A DNA stretch of 6,206 bases from Pedosphaera sp. (GCA_028293265.1 JAQGPB010000016.1:1-6206), one strand, 5' to 3'. Positions 1 through 5,997 are shown, numbered from the stretch's first letter. The notes: a model not told the origin generated them from the sequence alone. A program made the numbers and translations.

Positions 1-2
1 TC

Positions 3-845
3 ACCTCGGGCCTCATTACCGGCCGTCTCCTGGGCTGGTATAGTTGGCAGACCACGTTGATACTGGAGGGAATCCTTCCTTTCCTCTGGTTGCCCGTCTG
101 GTGGTACTACATCAGCGATCACCCCCGCGAAGCAAAATGGATCTCGCCGGAAGAGCGAGAGTTTCTCGAAACCACCTTGAAACGCGAGGTGGCTCAATTG
201 GAACCAACAACAAAAATTCCCTTGTGGCAGCGATTTTGTCGCTGGGAAATTTTGGTGATGATCGTGATTTATTTCCTGCATAACTGCCAGGCTTACGGCT
301 GCATGACTTTCTTCACCGACGGTTTGAAGGCGAAACATTTCACTCCGTTGGGATACGGCATTCTGTTCGCCGTGCCATACGCCGTGACCGCAGTCATCAT
401 GGTGATCATCTCACGGCATTCGGATAAAACGCAGGAACGCCGCGGACATGTGGCGTTCGTGTATGCGCTGAGCGGCGTGAGTTTGATTGCCAGTGTGCTG
501 CTGCAAAACCATTTCTGGGTTTCGTACGCCCTGATGTGCCTTGCGATACCGGGACCATTCGCCGCCATCGCCCCGTTCTGGGCCATCCCCAGCGAAACCC
601 TGCCGCGAAATGTCCTTGGCCTCGTCATCGGCTTGGTGAACGGCATCGGCAACGTCGGCGGCTACGTGGGACCATCCATCACTGGCTGGCTGAAAGACCT
701 GACGCACGGCATCACCATCCCTTTCAGCGCCCTCGGCGCAGGAATGTTGCTCGCCGCCGCCCTTTGCTTCTTGCTGCCCAAAAGCGTCCGCCATGCGGCA
801 ACTTCTCCCGTGTTGCTCCCCGCCGAAGACTCAGCAACATCTTGA
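3..845 (+). CDS. MFS transporter, ACS (anion:cation symporter) type, C-terminal part
   Basis: The frame is open from the window edge, so the true start lies upstream; 280 residues are visible, roughly the last two thirds of a protein that is usually about 430 residues. It begins in 'GLITGRLLGWYSWQTT', typical of the fifth/sixth membrane segments of major facilitator proteins of the ACS group, which carry sugar acids and other organic anions across the inner membrane. Hydrophobic stretches fit TM6 (ILEGILPFLWLPVWW), a cytoplasmic central loop with 'SDHPREAKWISPEER', then TM7 to TM12. The 'SRHSDKTQERR' loop between TM8 and TM9 matches the charged loop motif of MFS proteins. TM11 is the Gly-rich 'GLVNGIGNVGGYVGP'. 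The C-terminus is a short polar tail after TM12 (FLLPKSVR). The 'DHP..AKWIS..E' loop is a hallmark of ACS members such as tartrate, glucarate and hexuronate carriers. The substrate cannot be read from this fragment. No good terminator follows. Confidence 0.9.
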   Translation, partial: TSGLITGRLLGWYSWQTTLILEGILPFLWLPVWWYYISDHPREAKWISPEEREFLETTLKREVAQLEPTTKIPLWQRFCRWEILVMIVIYFLHNCQAYGCMTFFTDGLKAKHFTPLGYGILFAVPYAVTAVIMVIISRHSDKTQERRGHVAFVYALSGVSLIASVLLQNHFWVSYALMCLAIPGPFAAIAPFWAIPSETLPRNVLGLVIGLVNGIGNVGGYVGPSITGWLKDLTHGITIPFSALGAGMLLAAALCFLLPKSVRHAATSPVLLPAEDSATS

Positions 846-951
846 CATCGCCTTTCACGGAGCGCTCCCGGCGTAGCGCACACTTTCCAGCCGCCAGTGG
901 CAGATACGGTGTTCAATTACACCCGATTTAGCATCCTGACGTCGTTTCAGA

Positions 952-980
952 TTGACAAAACCCTTCTTCCCCGTTATAAA
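952..980 (+). promoter_or_regulatory. Near-consensus sigma70-type promoter
   Basis: The sequence has TTGACA at 952-957 and TATAAA at 975-980, separated by 17 bases. This is a perfect -35, a five-of-six -10 and the optimal spacing. Transcription would begin near 987 and leave an untranslated leader of about 80 bases before the propeller gene at 1070. It is one of only two well-formed promoters I see in the window, and suggests that the propeller gene is transcribed separately from the transporter. Confidence 0.75.
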
Positions 981-1069
981 AATTTCACAATCTGAACCTG
1001 GCCGCAGCCGTCCGCCTGTTGTTTGAGGATTAAACTCCATGGGCAAGTTACTCCGAAATTCTTGCATCT

Positions 1070-2752
1070 ATGACACGACCAGGCTTGGTTTTCTTCGCAG
1101 CAGCACTCTGGTTTTCCCTGTCCATCTCCGCCCAGGTTCCGCAAATCATCAATTATCAAGGGCGCGTGCTGGTCGGCACAAACAAGTTTAATGGCTCCGG
1201 GCAGTTCAAGTTCGCGCTGGTCAGCGGCGATGGCTCGCTCACCTTCTGGAGCAATGACGGCACCAGCAGCTCTGGTCAAGAACCGTCCTCCGCAATAACT
1301 GCTGCCGTCAGCAACGGATATTTTTCCTTGCTGCTCGGCGACAATTCCCTCGCCAACATGACGCCAGTTCCGCCATCCGTTTTCACGAACAGCGACATCC
1401 GCCTCCGAATCTGGTTCAACGACGGCACCAATGGTTCCCATTGGTTGATGCCAGACCAACAACTCGCCGCCACCGGTTACGCCATGTTGGCCGCCAACGT
1501 GCCCGATGGCGCCATCAGCGCCACGAAACTTGCGCCCGCCTCCATCGGCACGGCGCAGATGGCGCCCGGTGCCGCTGCGGGGAACTTGCTCGCCGGCGGA
1601 CAAAGCGCCGTCGCCAGCGGCGGCGTGATTCTCTCCACCAATGCCACCGCGACCAGCCTGCTCAATGCCGGTTATGTCGCATTGGGCAAAACTTCCTTCG
1701 GCGAACATTGGGAACCGCAGGCGAACAACAACGCGCCAGTCGGCCGTTCAGGTCACACAGCCGTTTGGACCGGCAGCGAAATGATTGCCTGGGCGGGCGT
1801 CAGCGCCACCGGCTATTTGAACGACGGTGGACGCTACAATCCCGCAGCCAACGCGTGGATCGCGCTGCCGACGAATGGCGCGCCATTGCCAAGGCAGTAT
1901 CACTCTGCAATCTGGAGCGGAAATGAAATGATCATCTGGGGCGGTTTCAATAACGGCCCCTATTTGAACGACGGCGCATGTTATAATCCCGCCTCAAATG
2001 TCTGGACCGCAATCCCCACCATCGGCGCTCCTGCTCCACGAGACGCGCACACCGCAGTCTGGACGGGCAGCGAAATGATCATCTGGGGCGGCTATGCGGA
2101 CATCGGCGGTTATTTCAATGACGGCGCGCGATACAATCCCTCATCCAATTCCTGGACGGCAATGACCACCAATTGTCCATTGACACCGCGCTTGTTCCAC
2201 ACTGCCGTGTGGACCGGCAGCGAAATGATCATCTGGGGTGGCTACGGCGGCGGTTACCTCAACGATGGCGCGCGTTACAATCCGCAGACCGACGCCTGGA
2301 CCCGCCTATCCAATTGCCCGCTCGCTCCTCGTTATCTGTACACCACCATTTGGACTGGGACGCAAATGATTGTCTGGGGCGGCTATGGTGCGGCCGGTTA
2401 CCTGAACGACGGAGCCAGTTACAATCCGTCCTCGGACACCTGGACCGTGCTCCCCTCAAATGGCGCCCCCATCGGCCGCTCCCAGCACACAGCAGTTTGG
2501 ACCGGCGCTGAAATGGTCGTTTGGGGCGGCTATAATGCCGGTTATCTGCAGGACGGCGCACGCTATGATCCTGCCAACAATGCCTGGCAGACCATGTCCA
2601 GCCTCAGCGCCCCCGCCGCGCGGCAACTGCACACCGCCATCTGGACCGGCTCCGCCATGTTCATCTGGGGCGGAACCGGCGGCGGAAATTATTTCAACGA
2701 CCTCAACTGCTATTCGCCACCCAAAACCATGTATCTTTATTCACGGCCTTAG
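1070..2752 (+). CDS. Secreted kelch-like seven-bladed beta-propeller protein with tail-fibre-like N-terminal domain
   Basis: The protein has 560 residues. Residues 1-21 form a signal peptide (positive MTR, hydrophobic GLVFFAAALWFSLSI, cleavage likely after SISA), so it is exported. Residues 24-140 begin 'QIINYQGRV' and resemble a beta-rich domain common in secreted proteins of Verrucomicrobia and relatives. Residues 144-170 (DGAISATKLAPASIG.) resemble the linker repeats of phage tail-fibre proteins. Residues 226-560 hold seven units of 47-50 residues. Each runs R-x-x-H-T-A-V/I-W-T-G-x-x-M-I-x-W-G-G, then Y-L-N-D-G-x-x-Y-N-P, then W and a Pro-containing turn: a kelch/galactose-oxidase-like propeller. 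Such propellers usually bind proteins or sugars; no catalytic residues or anchor domain are evident. ATG 1070 is chosen because the signal peptide starts there; the earlier ATG at 1039 is out of frame. No clear Shine-Dalgarno site precedes it. A strong promoter lies about 90 bases upstream. Ligand and role are unknown. Confidence 0.9.
   Translation: MTRPGLVFFAAALWFSLSISAQVPQIINYQGRVLVGTNKFNGSGQFKFALVSGDGSLTFWSNDGTSSSGQEPSSAITAAVSNGYFSLLLGDNSLANMTPVPPSVFTNSDIRLRIWFNDGTNGSHWLMPDQQLAATGYAMLAANVPDGAISATKLAPASIGTAQMAPGAAAGNLLAGGQSAVASGGVILSTNATATSLLNAGYVALGKTSFGEHWEPQANNNAPVGRSGHTAVWTGSEMIAWAGVSATGYLNDGGRYNPAANAWIALPTNGAPLPRQYHSAIWSGNEMIIWGGFNNGPYLNDGACYNPASNVWTAIPTIGAPAPRDAHTAVWTGSEMIIWGGYADIGGYFNDGARYNPSSNSWTAMTTNCPLTPRLFHTAVWTGSEMIIWGGYGGGYLNDGARYNPQTDAWTRLSNCPLAPRYLYTTIWTGTQMIVWGGYGAAGYLNDGASYNPSSDTWTVLPSNGAPIGRSQHTAVWTGAEMVVWGGYNAGYLQDGARYDPANNAWQTMSSLSAPAARQLHTAIWTGSAMFIWGGTGGGNYFNDLNCYSPPKTMYLYSRP
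1745..2749 (+). repeat. Seven in-frame kelch-like blade repeats, about 147 bp each
   Basis: Units begin with an Arg codon at 1745, 1892, 2039, 2189, 2330, 2477 and 2621, giving spacings of 147, 147, 150, 141, 147 and 144 bp. DNA identity is high in the blade core: the stretch encoding WTGSEMIIWGG is almost the same at about 2066 and 2210. The last unit lacks the W-containing outer strand and ends in KTMYLYSRP. A lone HWEPQ..APVG segment just before unit 1 (residues 213-225) would supply that strand, the usual way of closing a propeller ring. Confidence 0.85.
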
Positions 2753-2850
2753 CGGACGCCTGCGGCTCAGCTCCCTGCAATAGAAGGTTTTCACCCTAGT
2801 TGTGGTATCCTCTGATCGGAATACTTTAGTTGGGTATCTGGTTTGTTGCC

Positions 2851-3528
2851 GTGAAAAAAATTACCATTCTTTTGGCCGATGACCACTTGGTAGTCCGACA
2901 AGGCTTGCGCGCCTTGTTGGCCACCGAGCCGGATTTCGAGGTCATCGGCGAAGCCGAAACCGGCCGTCAAGCGGTCGAATTGACCGGACAACTTCATCCC
3001 AACATCGTCCTCATGGACATCGTGATGCCTTCGCTTAACGGCCTCGAAGCCACGCGCCAGATTTCCAAGCAATTCCCCGAATCCAAGGTGCTCATTCTCT
3101 CCTCCTACGACGAGGACGAATACGTCCAGCGCTTCAACGAAGTTGGCGCGCGCGGCTACCTTGTCAAGCAAGCTGCGGCGGATGACTTGCTGAGAGCCAT
3201 TCGCGAAGTGCAAAAAGGAAAGAAAGCTTTCAGCCCGTCCATCGCCAGCCGTTATCAGGAATCGAACCGCCTGTCGTCCGAACACCCGCCCGGTGCGGCG
3301 ATGCTGGGCGACCATCTCACTCCGCGCGAGGCCGAGGCATTGCAATTGATCGCCGAAGGCATGACCAACAAGCAAATTGCCGCCGAACTCGGCATCAGCG
3401 CCAAGACCGTCGAAAAACATCGCCAGCAGGTCATGAACAAATTGCGGATTCACGATGTCGCCGGGCTTACCCGCTATGCCCTCTCCAAAGGCATCATCAA
3501 GGGCAGCACCCAGCTCAGCTTAGATTGA
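2851..3528 (+). CDS. Response regulator, NarL/FixJ family (REC plus LuxR-type HTH)
   Basis: This is a cytoplasmic two-component transcription regulator of 225 residues, the normal family size. The receiver domain (about 3-120) has the acidic pair D10/D11, phosphoacceptor D56 in 'LMDIVMPSLNG', S84 in 'LILSSYD' and K106 in 'GYLVKQ', so every phosphorylation residue is present. The LuxR-type helix-turn-helix (about 155-215) reads 'LTPREAEALQLIAEG.TNKQIAAELGISAKTVEKHR'. GTG 2851 is preferred because family members start at 'MKKITILLADDH'. An in-frame TTG at 2830 would add seven residues (MGIWFVA) and cannot be excluded; neither has a clear ribosome site. A weak promoter-like pair (TTGTGG 2800, TACTTT 2822) lies just upstream. 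No histidine kinase is adjacent, so the partner and target genes are unknown. The end overlaps the convergent phosphoribosyltransferase gene by 9 bp. Confidence 0.93.
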   Translation: MKKITILLADDHLVVRQGLRALLATEPDFEVIGEAETGRQAVELTGQLHPNIVLMDIVMPSLNGLEATRQISKQFPESKVLILSSYDEDEYVQRFNEVGARGYLVKQAAADDLLRAIREVQKGKKAFSPSIASRYQESNRLSSEHPPGAAMLGDHLTPREAEALQLIAEGMTNKQIAAELGISAKTVEKHRQQVMNKLRIHDVAGLTRYALSKGIIKGSTQLSLD

Positions 3529-4194
3529 CCCCCCGGGCGGTTCGCGCAAATCCTCGGCCGATTGCCGCAACATTTCACACACCTCCTCGTCCGTCACCGC
3601 CGGATAATGCCGGTAATAAAGCCCCACGGCATATTGCGGTTCCTGATTTTCAAGGCAGACAATCTGCTCAACCTCGGTTTCCAGCTCCGCGCACAAATCC
3701 GGCGCCGCCACCGGCAGCCCCAAAATAATTCCCGACGGCTCCAGTTGCCGCAGCGCCACAATCGCCGCGCGCAACGTCACGCTCGAAGCGCGTCCATCAT
3801 CAGTCAAAATCACAATCCTCCCGGCCACCTCCACGGGCGGACGATCTTCGCGGCAGATCTTTTCACGCCGCTCCAATTCACGCCCTTCGGTCATGGCCGC
3901 CTTGTTGAGCGTCCCTTCGGAAACATCGTTCTGACGCATCACCTGTTCATTCACCACCAGCACCCCGCCGGGAGTGACCGCGCCCATTGCCAGTTCCTCG
4001 TGTCCGGGAATGCCGAGCGGACGCACCAGGAACACATCCAGCGGAGCGCGCAATTCACGCGCCACTTCCGCGGCCACCGGCGTGCCCCCGCGCGAGAGCG
4101 CCAGCACCAGCACATCGGGACGGCGCGCCAGATACTCCAAACGGCCGGTCAGCACCTGGCCGGCTTCGGTCCGATCCTGGAACAGGTTGGCCAT
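3520..4194 (-). CDS. Predicted phosphoribosyltransferase (COG1926 type) with atypical PRPP loop
   Basis: The 224-residue protein has the type I phosphoribosyltransferase pattern of the COG1926 family: 'LALSRGGTPVAAEVA' (31-45), 'VRPLGIPGHEELAMGAV' (57-73), and the PRPP-binding region 'IVILTDDGRASSVTLRAAI' (127-145). Family members usually have R-K-L-G and D-D-G-x-A-T-G-A-T. Here the Lys is Pro59 and the loop reads D132-D133-G-R-A-S-S-V-T, so PRPP binding may be changed or lost. No reaction is established for this family, though members often appear in stress-related gene sets. ATG 4194 is supported by 'AAAGG' about 11 bases upstream. The gene follows the lipoprotein gene by 23 bp on the same strand and is probably co-transcribed with it. 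Its stop overlaps the end of the response regulator gene. Confidence 0.85.
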   Translation of the reverse strand: MANLFQDRTEAGQVLTGRLEYLARRPDVLVLALSRGGTPVAAEVARELRAPLDVFLVRPLGIPGHEELAMGAVTPGGVLVVNEQVMRQNDVSEGTLNKAAMTEGRELERREKICREDRPPVEVAGRIVILTDDGRASSVTLRAAIVALRQLEPSGIILGLPVAAPDLCAELETEVEQIVCLENQEPQYAVGLYYRHYPAVTDEEVCEMLRQSAEDLREPPGGSI

Positions 4195-4217
4195 GATGGG
4201 GCGGGCCTTTTATTTCA

Positions 4218-4802
4218 TCACTTCACGCGCTCACGCACGATGACGAAATCGTGGTCGAACAATCTTCCGGCGCGGTCGTATGTAAAACGAAACCGCGCCG
4301 GCCCAACGTCCCACTTCCAATCGTACGGCGTCCTGATCCGGTAATAACTCGTCACCGGGCCGTAATAATAATCACCCCAGAAATAAGGAGAACCCGGGCC
4401 ATACCAGCCCGGACCATACCAGCCAGGGCTATAATATGGATACGTGGGAAAGACCGTGGTTTCACCCGACACGGGAACGGGCGGCAGCAACATGCGCGCA
4501 TAACTGTGCGGCGCCACCACCCGGCCCCGGATGGGATGGCTTTCGCCCCTTGGATCCACGAGATAACTCCGGTCACCGAGCAACGTGATCCGGTCATCCG
4601 TCGGGTTCATGATCGTCACACCCAGGCGATCCTTATGCCGGACAAACCGGTATTCCAGCGGATCGTAAGCCACCGCCACCGGCACGTCGGCGACATGCCG
4701 CGCCAGGCTCGCCGGCTCCGTGATTTGATAATCGTAAGTCGCGCATCCAGTGACCAGCACCACCGCCGACAGCACGAACACCAGCAAAAAGTTAGGCTTC
4801 AT
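4218..4802 (-). CDS. Tyr/Gly/Trp-rich lipoprotein of unknown function
   Basis: A 194-residue protein if translation starts at ATG 4802; a TTG two codons earlier (4808) is less likely. Residues 1-19 are a lipoprotein signal (MKPNFLLVFVLSAVV) ending in the lipobox L-V-T-G-C with Cys20 as the lipidated residue. Ala follows, with no Asp at +2, which suits outer-membrane sorting. Residues about 42-115 look like a beta-rich domain with 'NPTDDRITLLGDRSYLVDPRG' and 'SHPIRGRVVAPHSYARMLLPP'. Residues about 118-157 are extremely rich in Tyr, Pro, Gly and Trp (PGWYGPGWYGPG). The C-terminal part (about 160-194) is charged and may form further strands. I recognise this as a conserved hypothetical type but know no function. 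No Shine-Dalgarno site is visible. A TATATT at 4838-4833 on this strand could be a -10 box, without a matching -35. It is likely first in an operon with the phosphoribosyltransferase gene. Confidence 0.85.
   Translation of the reverse strand: MKPNFLLVFVLSAVVLVTGCATYDYQITEPASLARHVADVPVAVAYDPLEYRFVRHKDRLGVTIMNPTDDRITLLGDRSYLVDPRGESHPIRGRVVAPHSYARMLLPPVPVSGETTVFPTYPYYSPGWYGPGWYGPGSPYFWGDYYYGPVTSYYRIRTPYDWKWDVGPARFRFTYDRAGRLFDHDFVIVRERVK
4399..4428 (-). repeat. Two tandem 15-bp units within the lipoprotein gene
   Basis: On the + strand the units are CCATACCAGCCCGGA and CCATACCAGCCAGGG, differing at two positions. They encode the doubled PGWYG of the aromatic-rich segment. The repeat keeps the reading frame and may vary in copy number between strains. 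Confidence 0.7.
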
Positions 4803-4872
4803 AATCAAATTCGAACGTGTGAAAACAACCCTAATATATCTCTAGTTCTGCCCGCCCCGGACACAATGGGGT

Positions 4873-4893
4873 GTTCGCGAACCCAACCTTGGG
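4873..4893. other. Adjacent palindromes in the divergent intergenic region
   Basis: GTTCGCGAAC (4873-4882) is a perfect 10-bp palindrome. It touches CCCAACCTTGGG (4882-4893), which has 5-bp arms around CC. They lie between two divergent genes, 71 bp upstream of the lipoprotein start and about 95 bp upstream of the promoter at 4988. They could be an operator, but may also be chance in GC-rich DNA. Confidence 0.3.
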
Positions 4894-4950
4894 CTGGGAA
4901 CCCGATTCCTCCAATGCCACGAGCCTCCCATAGAAAAAGCTACGGTTTCA

Positions 4951-4971
4951 AAACCCCGCAAAGCAGGGTTT
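4951..4971. other. Small hairpin upstream of the basic-protein promoter
   Basis: AAACCCCGC and GCAGGGTTT pair at eight of nine positions around an AAA loop. On either strand the run of T or A is part of the stem, and no separate U-tract follows. It sits just before the promoter at 4988, so a terminator role is possible but weakly supported. Confidence 0.3.
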
Positions 4972-4987
4972 CACCTGATTGACCGCG

Positions 4988-5016
4988 TTGGATCAAATTT
5001 GGACGATGCATACAAT
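4988..5016 (+). promoter_or_regulatory. Sigma70-type promoter for the small basic protein
   Basis: TTGGAT at 4988-4993 and TACAAT at 5011-5016 are separated by exactly 17 bases. Transcription would start near 5023, giving a leader of about 70 bases before the gene at 5092. The -10 has five of six consensus bases and the -35 four of six. Confidence 0.55.
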
Positions 5017-5091
5017 CAAGAAGCCTGACTGATTCACGGCCAGGACGCGTGCCAGCACAGCGCCGGGCCAACAACACGAAAGAGCAATATT

Positions 5092-5298
5092 ATGCCAAGA
5101 GGCGCCAGTCCAAAACGCGAACGGGAATACAAGCAACTGGAAAACAAATTTGAAAAGTCCGGCCGCTACAAAGGCCGGGCAAAAGAAGTCGCCGCCCGCA
5201 TCGTCAACAAGCAGCGCTCCCGCGCCGGTGAGACCAAAGGAGCCAGGCGAACCAAGCCAGCCAAGCGAACCCAGACCCGCACCAAATCACGACGCTAA
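5092..5298 (+). CDS. Small Lys/Arg-rich protein of unknown function
   Basis: The protein has 68 residues. Residues 5-40 look helical and charged (KREREYKQLENKFEKSGRYK, then GRAKEVAARIVNKQRSRAGE). This resembles small bacterial proteins starting 'M-x-x-x-S-K-R-E-R-Q-Y' with 'AKEIAARTVNKERAR', which databases label hypothetical, plasmid-stabilisation or Rho-termination-factor-like; none of those labels is a proven function. Residues 49-68 are a Lys/Arg/Thr tail (ARRTKPAKRTQTRTKSRR) like the disordered tails of histone-H1-like proteins. Nucleic-acid binding is therefore likely, but is inference. 'GAAAGAG' at 5078-5084, seven bases before ATG, is a fair ribosome site, and a promoter lies at 4988. 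It appears to be a single-gene unit: repeat-rich non-coding DNA follows. Confidence 0.8.
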   Translation: MPRGASPKREREYKQLENKFEKSGRYKGRAKEVAARIVNKQRSRAGETKGARRTKPAKRTQTRTKSRR

Positions 5299-5329
5299 AT
5301 GCCCTTGTCTCTTGCCGCGATGCGTTCCC

Positions 5330-5356
5330 GTCTTGGGCGGTGGTTGCAACCAAGAC
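5330..5356 (+). terminator. Candidate hairpin after the small basic protein gene
   Basis: GTCTTGG (5330-5336) and CCAAGAC (5350-5356) pair perfectly around a 13-base loop, 31 bases after the stop codon. The 3' arm also belongs to a 12-bp perfect palindrome, TGGTTGCAACCA (5341-5352). No U-run follows, so intrinsic termination is uncertain. Confidence 0.3.
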
Positions 5357-5546
5357 TTGCAAACTCACCAAACACGTTCGCTACGCTCTCCTTCTCCTGG
5401 GGGGGCCACATAACGCGAAACGTTCGTCTCCTAATGTGGAAACTGACTCGTGGCGGGCTTGGGAAGCCACTGGGCCGGGGTGAGAATTCCCCGAACGCAC
5501 GATTCACGCATTGAATCCATGAACCATCCGAAGCTCAACGTCTTCT

Positions 5547-5579
5547 CCCTCGCCCCACGACGCAGGAGTGGGGAGAGGG
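5547..5579. repeat. C-rich palindromic repeat, copy A
   Basis: CCCTCGCCCCAC (5547-5558) pairs with GTGGGGAGAGGG (5568-5579) at 11 of 12 positions around a 9-base loop; the mismatch is G5552 against A5574. The preceding TCTTCT and the arm core recur in copy B. It resembles the dispersed C-rich/G-rich intergenic palindromes often seen in large Verrucomicrobia genomes. Confidence 0.7.
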
Positions 5580-5585
5580 CCGGGG

Positions 5586-5731
5586 CACTCCCATTTAGGT
5601 AAGGCCAGCCCAAATATACCAGCACGGGTGGGGCGAGCGTCCACGCGAGCCTTCTTCTCCCTCGCCCTGCGAGGAACGAGCGGGGAGAGGGTTGGGGAGA
5701 GGGCCGCTTATTCCTTAACTAAATGGGAGTG
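5586..5731. mobile_element. MITE-like element, 146 bp, with 18-bp inverted ends and 11-bp target duplication
   Basis: The left end CACTCCCATTTAGGTAAG (5586-5603) and right end CTTAACTAAATGGGAGTG (5714-5731) are inverted repeats matching at 17 of 18 positions. Directly outside each lies the identical 11-bp sequence GAGGGCCGGGG (5575-5585 and 5732-5742), as expected for target duplication on insertion. Removing the element and one duplicate restores an uninterrupted G-rich tract after hairpin A (GGAGAGGGCCGGGGAGAGG), which supports insertion into an existing palindromic repeat. No transposase is encoded, so it would be non-autonomous. Its interior carries a second C-rich hairpin (copy B). An 11-bp duplication is in the range known for IS4-like transposases, but the parent family is not identified. 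The G-rich setting makes chance repeats of the flank possible. Confidence 0.6.
5659..5691. repeat. C-rich palindromic repeat, copy B
   Basis: CCCTCGCCCTGC (5659-5670) pairs with GCGGGGAGAGGG (5680-5691) around a 9-base loop: ten Watson-Crick pairs, one T-G wobble and one G-A mismatch. Stem length, loop length and mismatch position equal those of copy A, 112 bp to the left. Differences between the copies near the loop are partly compensatory. Confidence 0.7.
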
Positions 5732-5841
5732 GAGGGCCGGGGAGAGGGGCGGCACTATGCGCACCAAGACACATAATCCTCGTAGTTTCAATCATTTCAA
5801 ACTTACGCCACCTCCGAGGTTCATGGGGAGGGGATTCCCCC

Positions 5842-5890
5842 ATTCGATATTCGATATTCGATGTTCGATGTTCGATGTTGGTTGTTCGAT
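5842..5890. repeat. Seven tandem heptamers, (A/G)TTCGAT
   Basis: The units are ATTCGAT three times, GTTCGAT twice, one variant GTTGGTT (5877-5883) and a final GTTCGAT. Each standard unit contains the self-complementary TCGA. The array lies in non-coding DNA next to a small hairpin formed by ATGGGG (5823-5828) and CCCCAT (5838-5843). Similar arrays are a familiar intergenic feature of Pedosphaera-like genomes. The role is unknown. Confidence 0.85.
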
Positions 5891-5904
5891 GTTTCCCTGT
5901 CTTC

Positions 5905-5930
5905 AAAAAGAATGGGGTCCCTGCCCCATT
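5905..5930 (-). terminator. Candidate intrinsic terminator for the peroxiredoxin gene
   Basis: Read on the minus strand, AATGGGG and CCCCATT form a perfect 7-bp stem around a 6-base loop, followed by CTTTTTG. Stem plus U-run fits a rho-independent terminator, 118 bases after the peroxiredoxin stop. The stem is short and the distance long, so it is tentative. Confidence 0.4.
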
Positions 5931-5997
5931 GTCCTTCGCCCCCAAAAACACAACCATGACCGCGGATTGATCATTGGTTCCTCTGACGATCAACCAC

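Noticed and set aside
859..879. GCGCT/AGCGC hairpin (8-base loop) beside the palindrome GGAGCGCTCC after the transporter gene
   Set aside because: The stem is only five pairs and no U-run follows; not enough for a terminator call.
974..1708. 244-codon minus-strand frame opposite the propeller gene
   Set aside because: It is antisense to the signal peptide and N-terminal domain of a well-supported gene and shows no family motif.
3562..4344. 260-codon + strand frame opposite the phosphoribosyltransferase gene
   Set aside because: The minus strand has a clear family match; this frame is His/Arg/Gln-rich, as expected of an antisense shadow in GC-rich DNA.
4855..4935. Possible tRNA-like segment with GGGTTC-type sequences on the minus strand
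   Set aside because: No acceptor stem or consistent cloverleaf could be drawn; only isolated short palindromes.
5299..5514. 71-codon frame starting directly at the stop of the small basic protein (TAAATG), possible translational coupling
   Set aside because: No ribosome site of its own, no recognisable motif, and it runs through a 12-bp palindrome and other repeat-like sequence; most likely non-coding.
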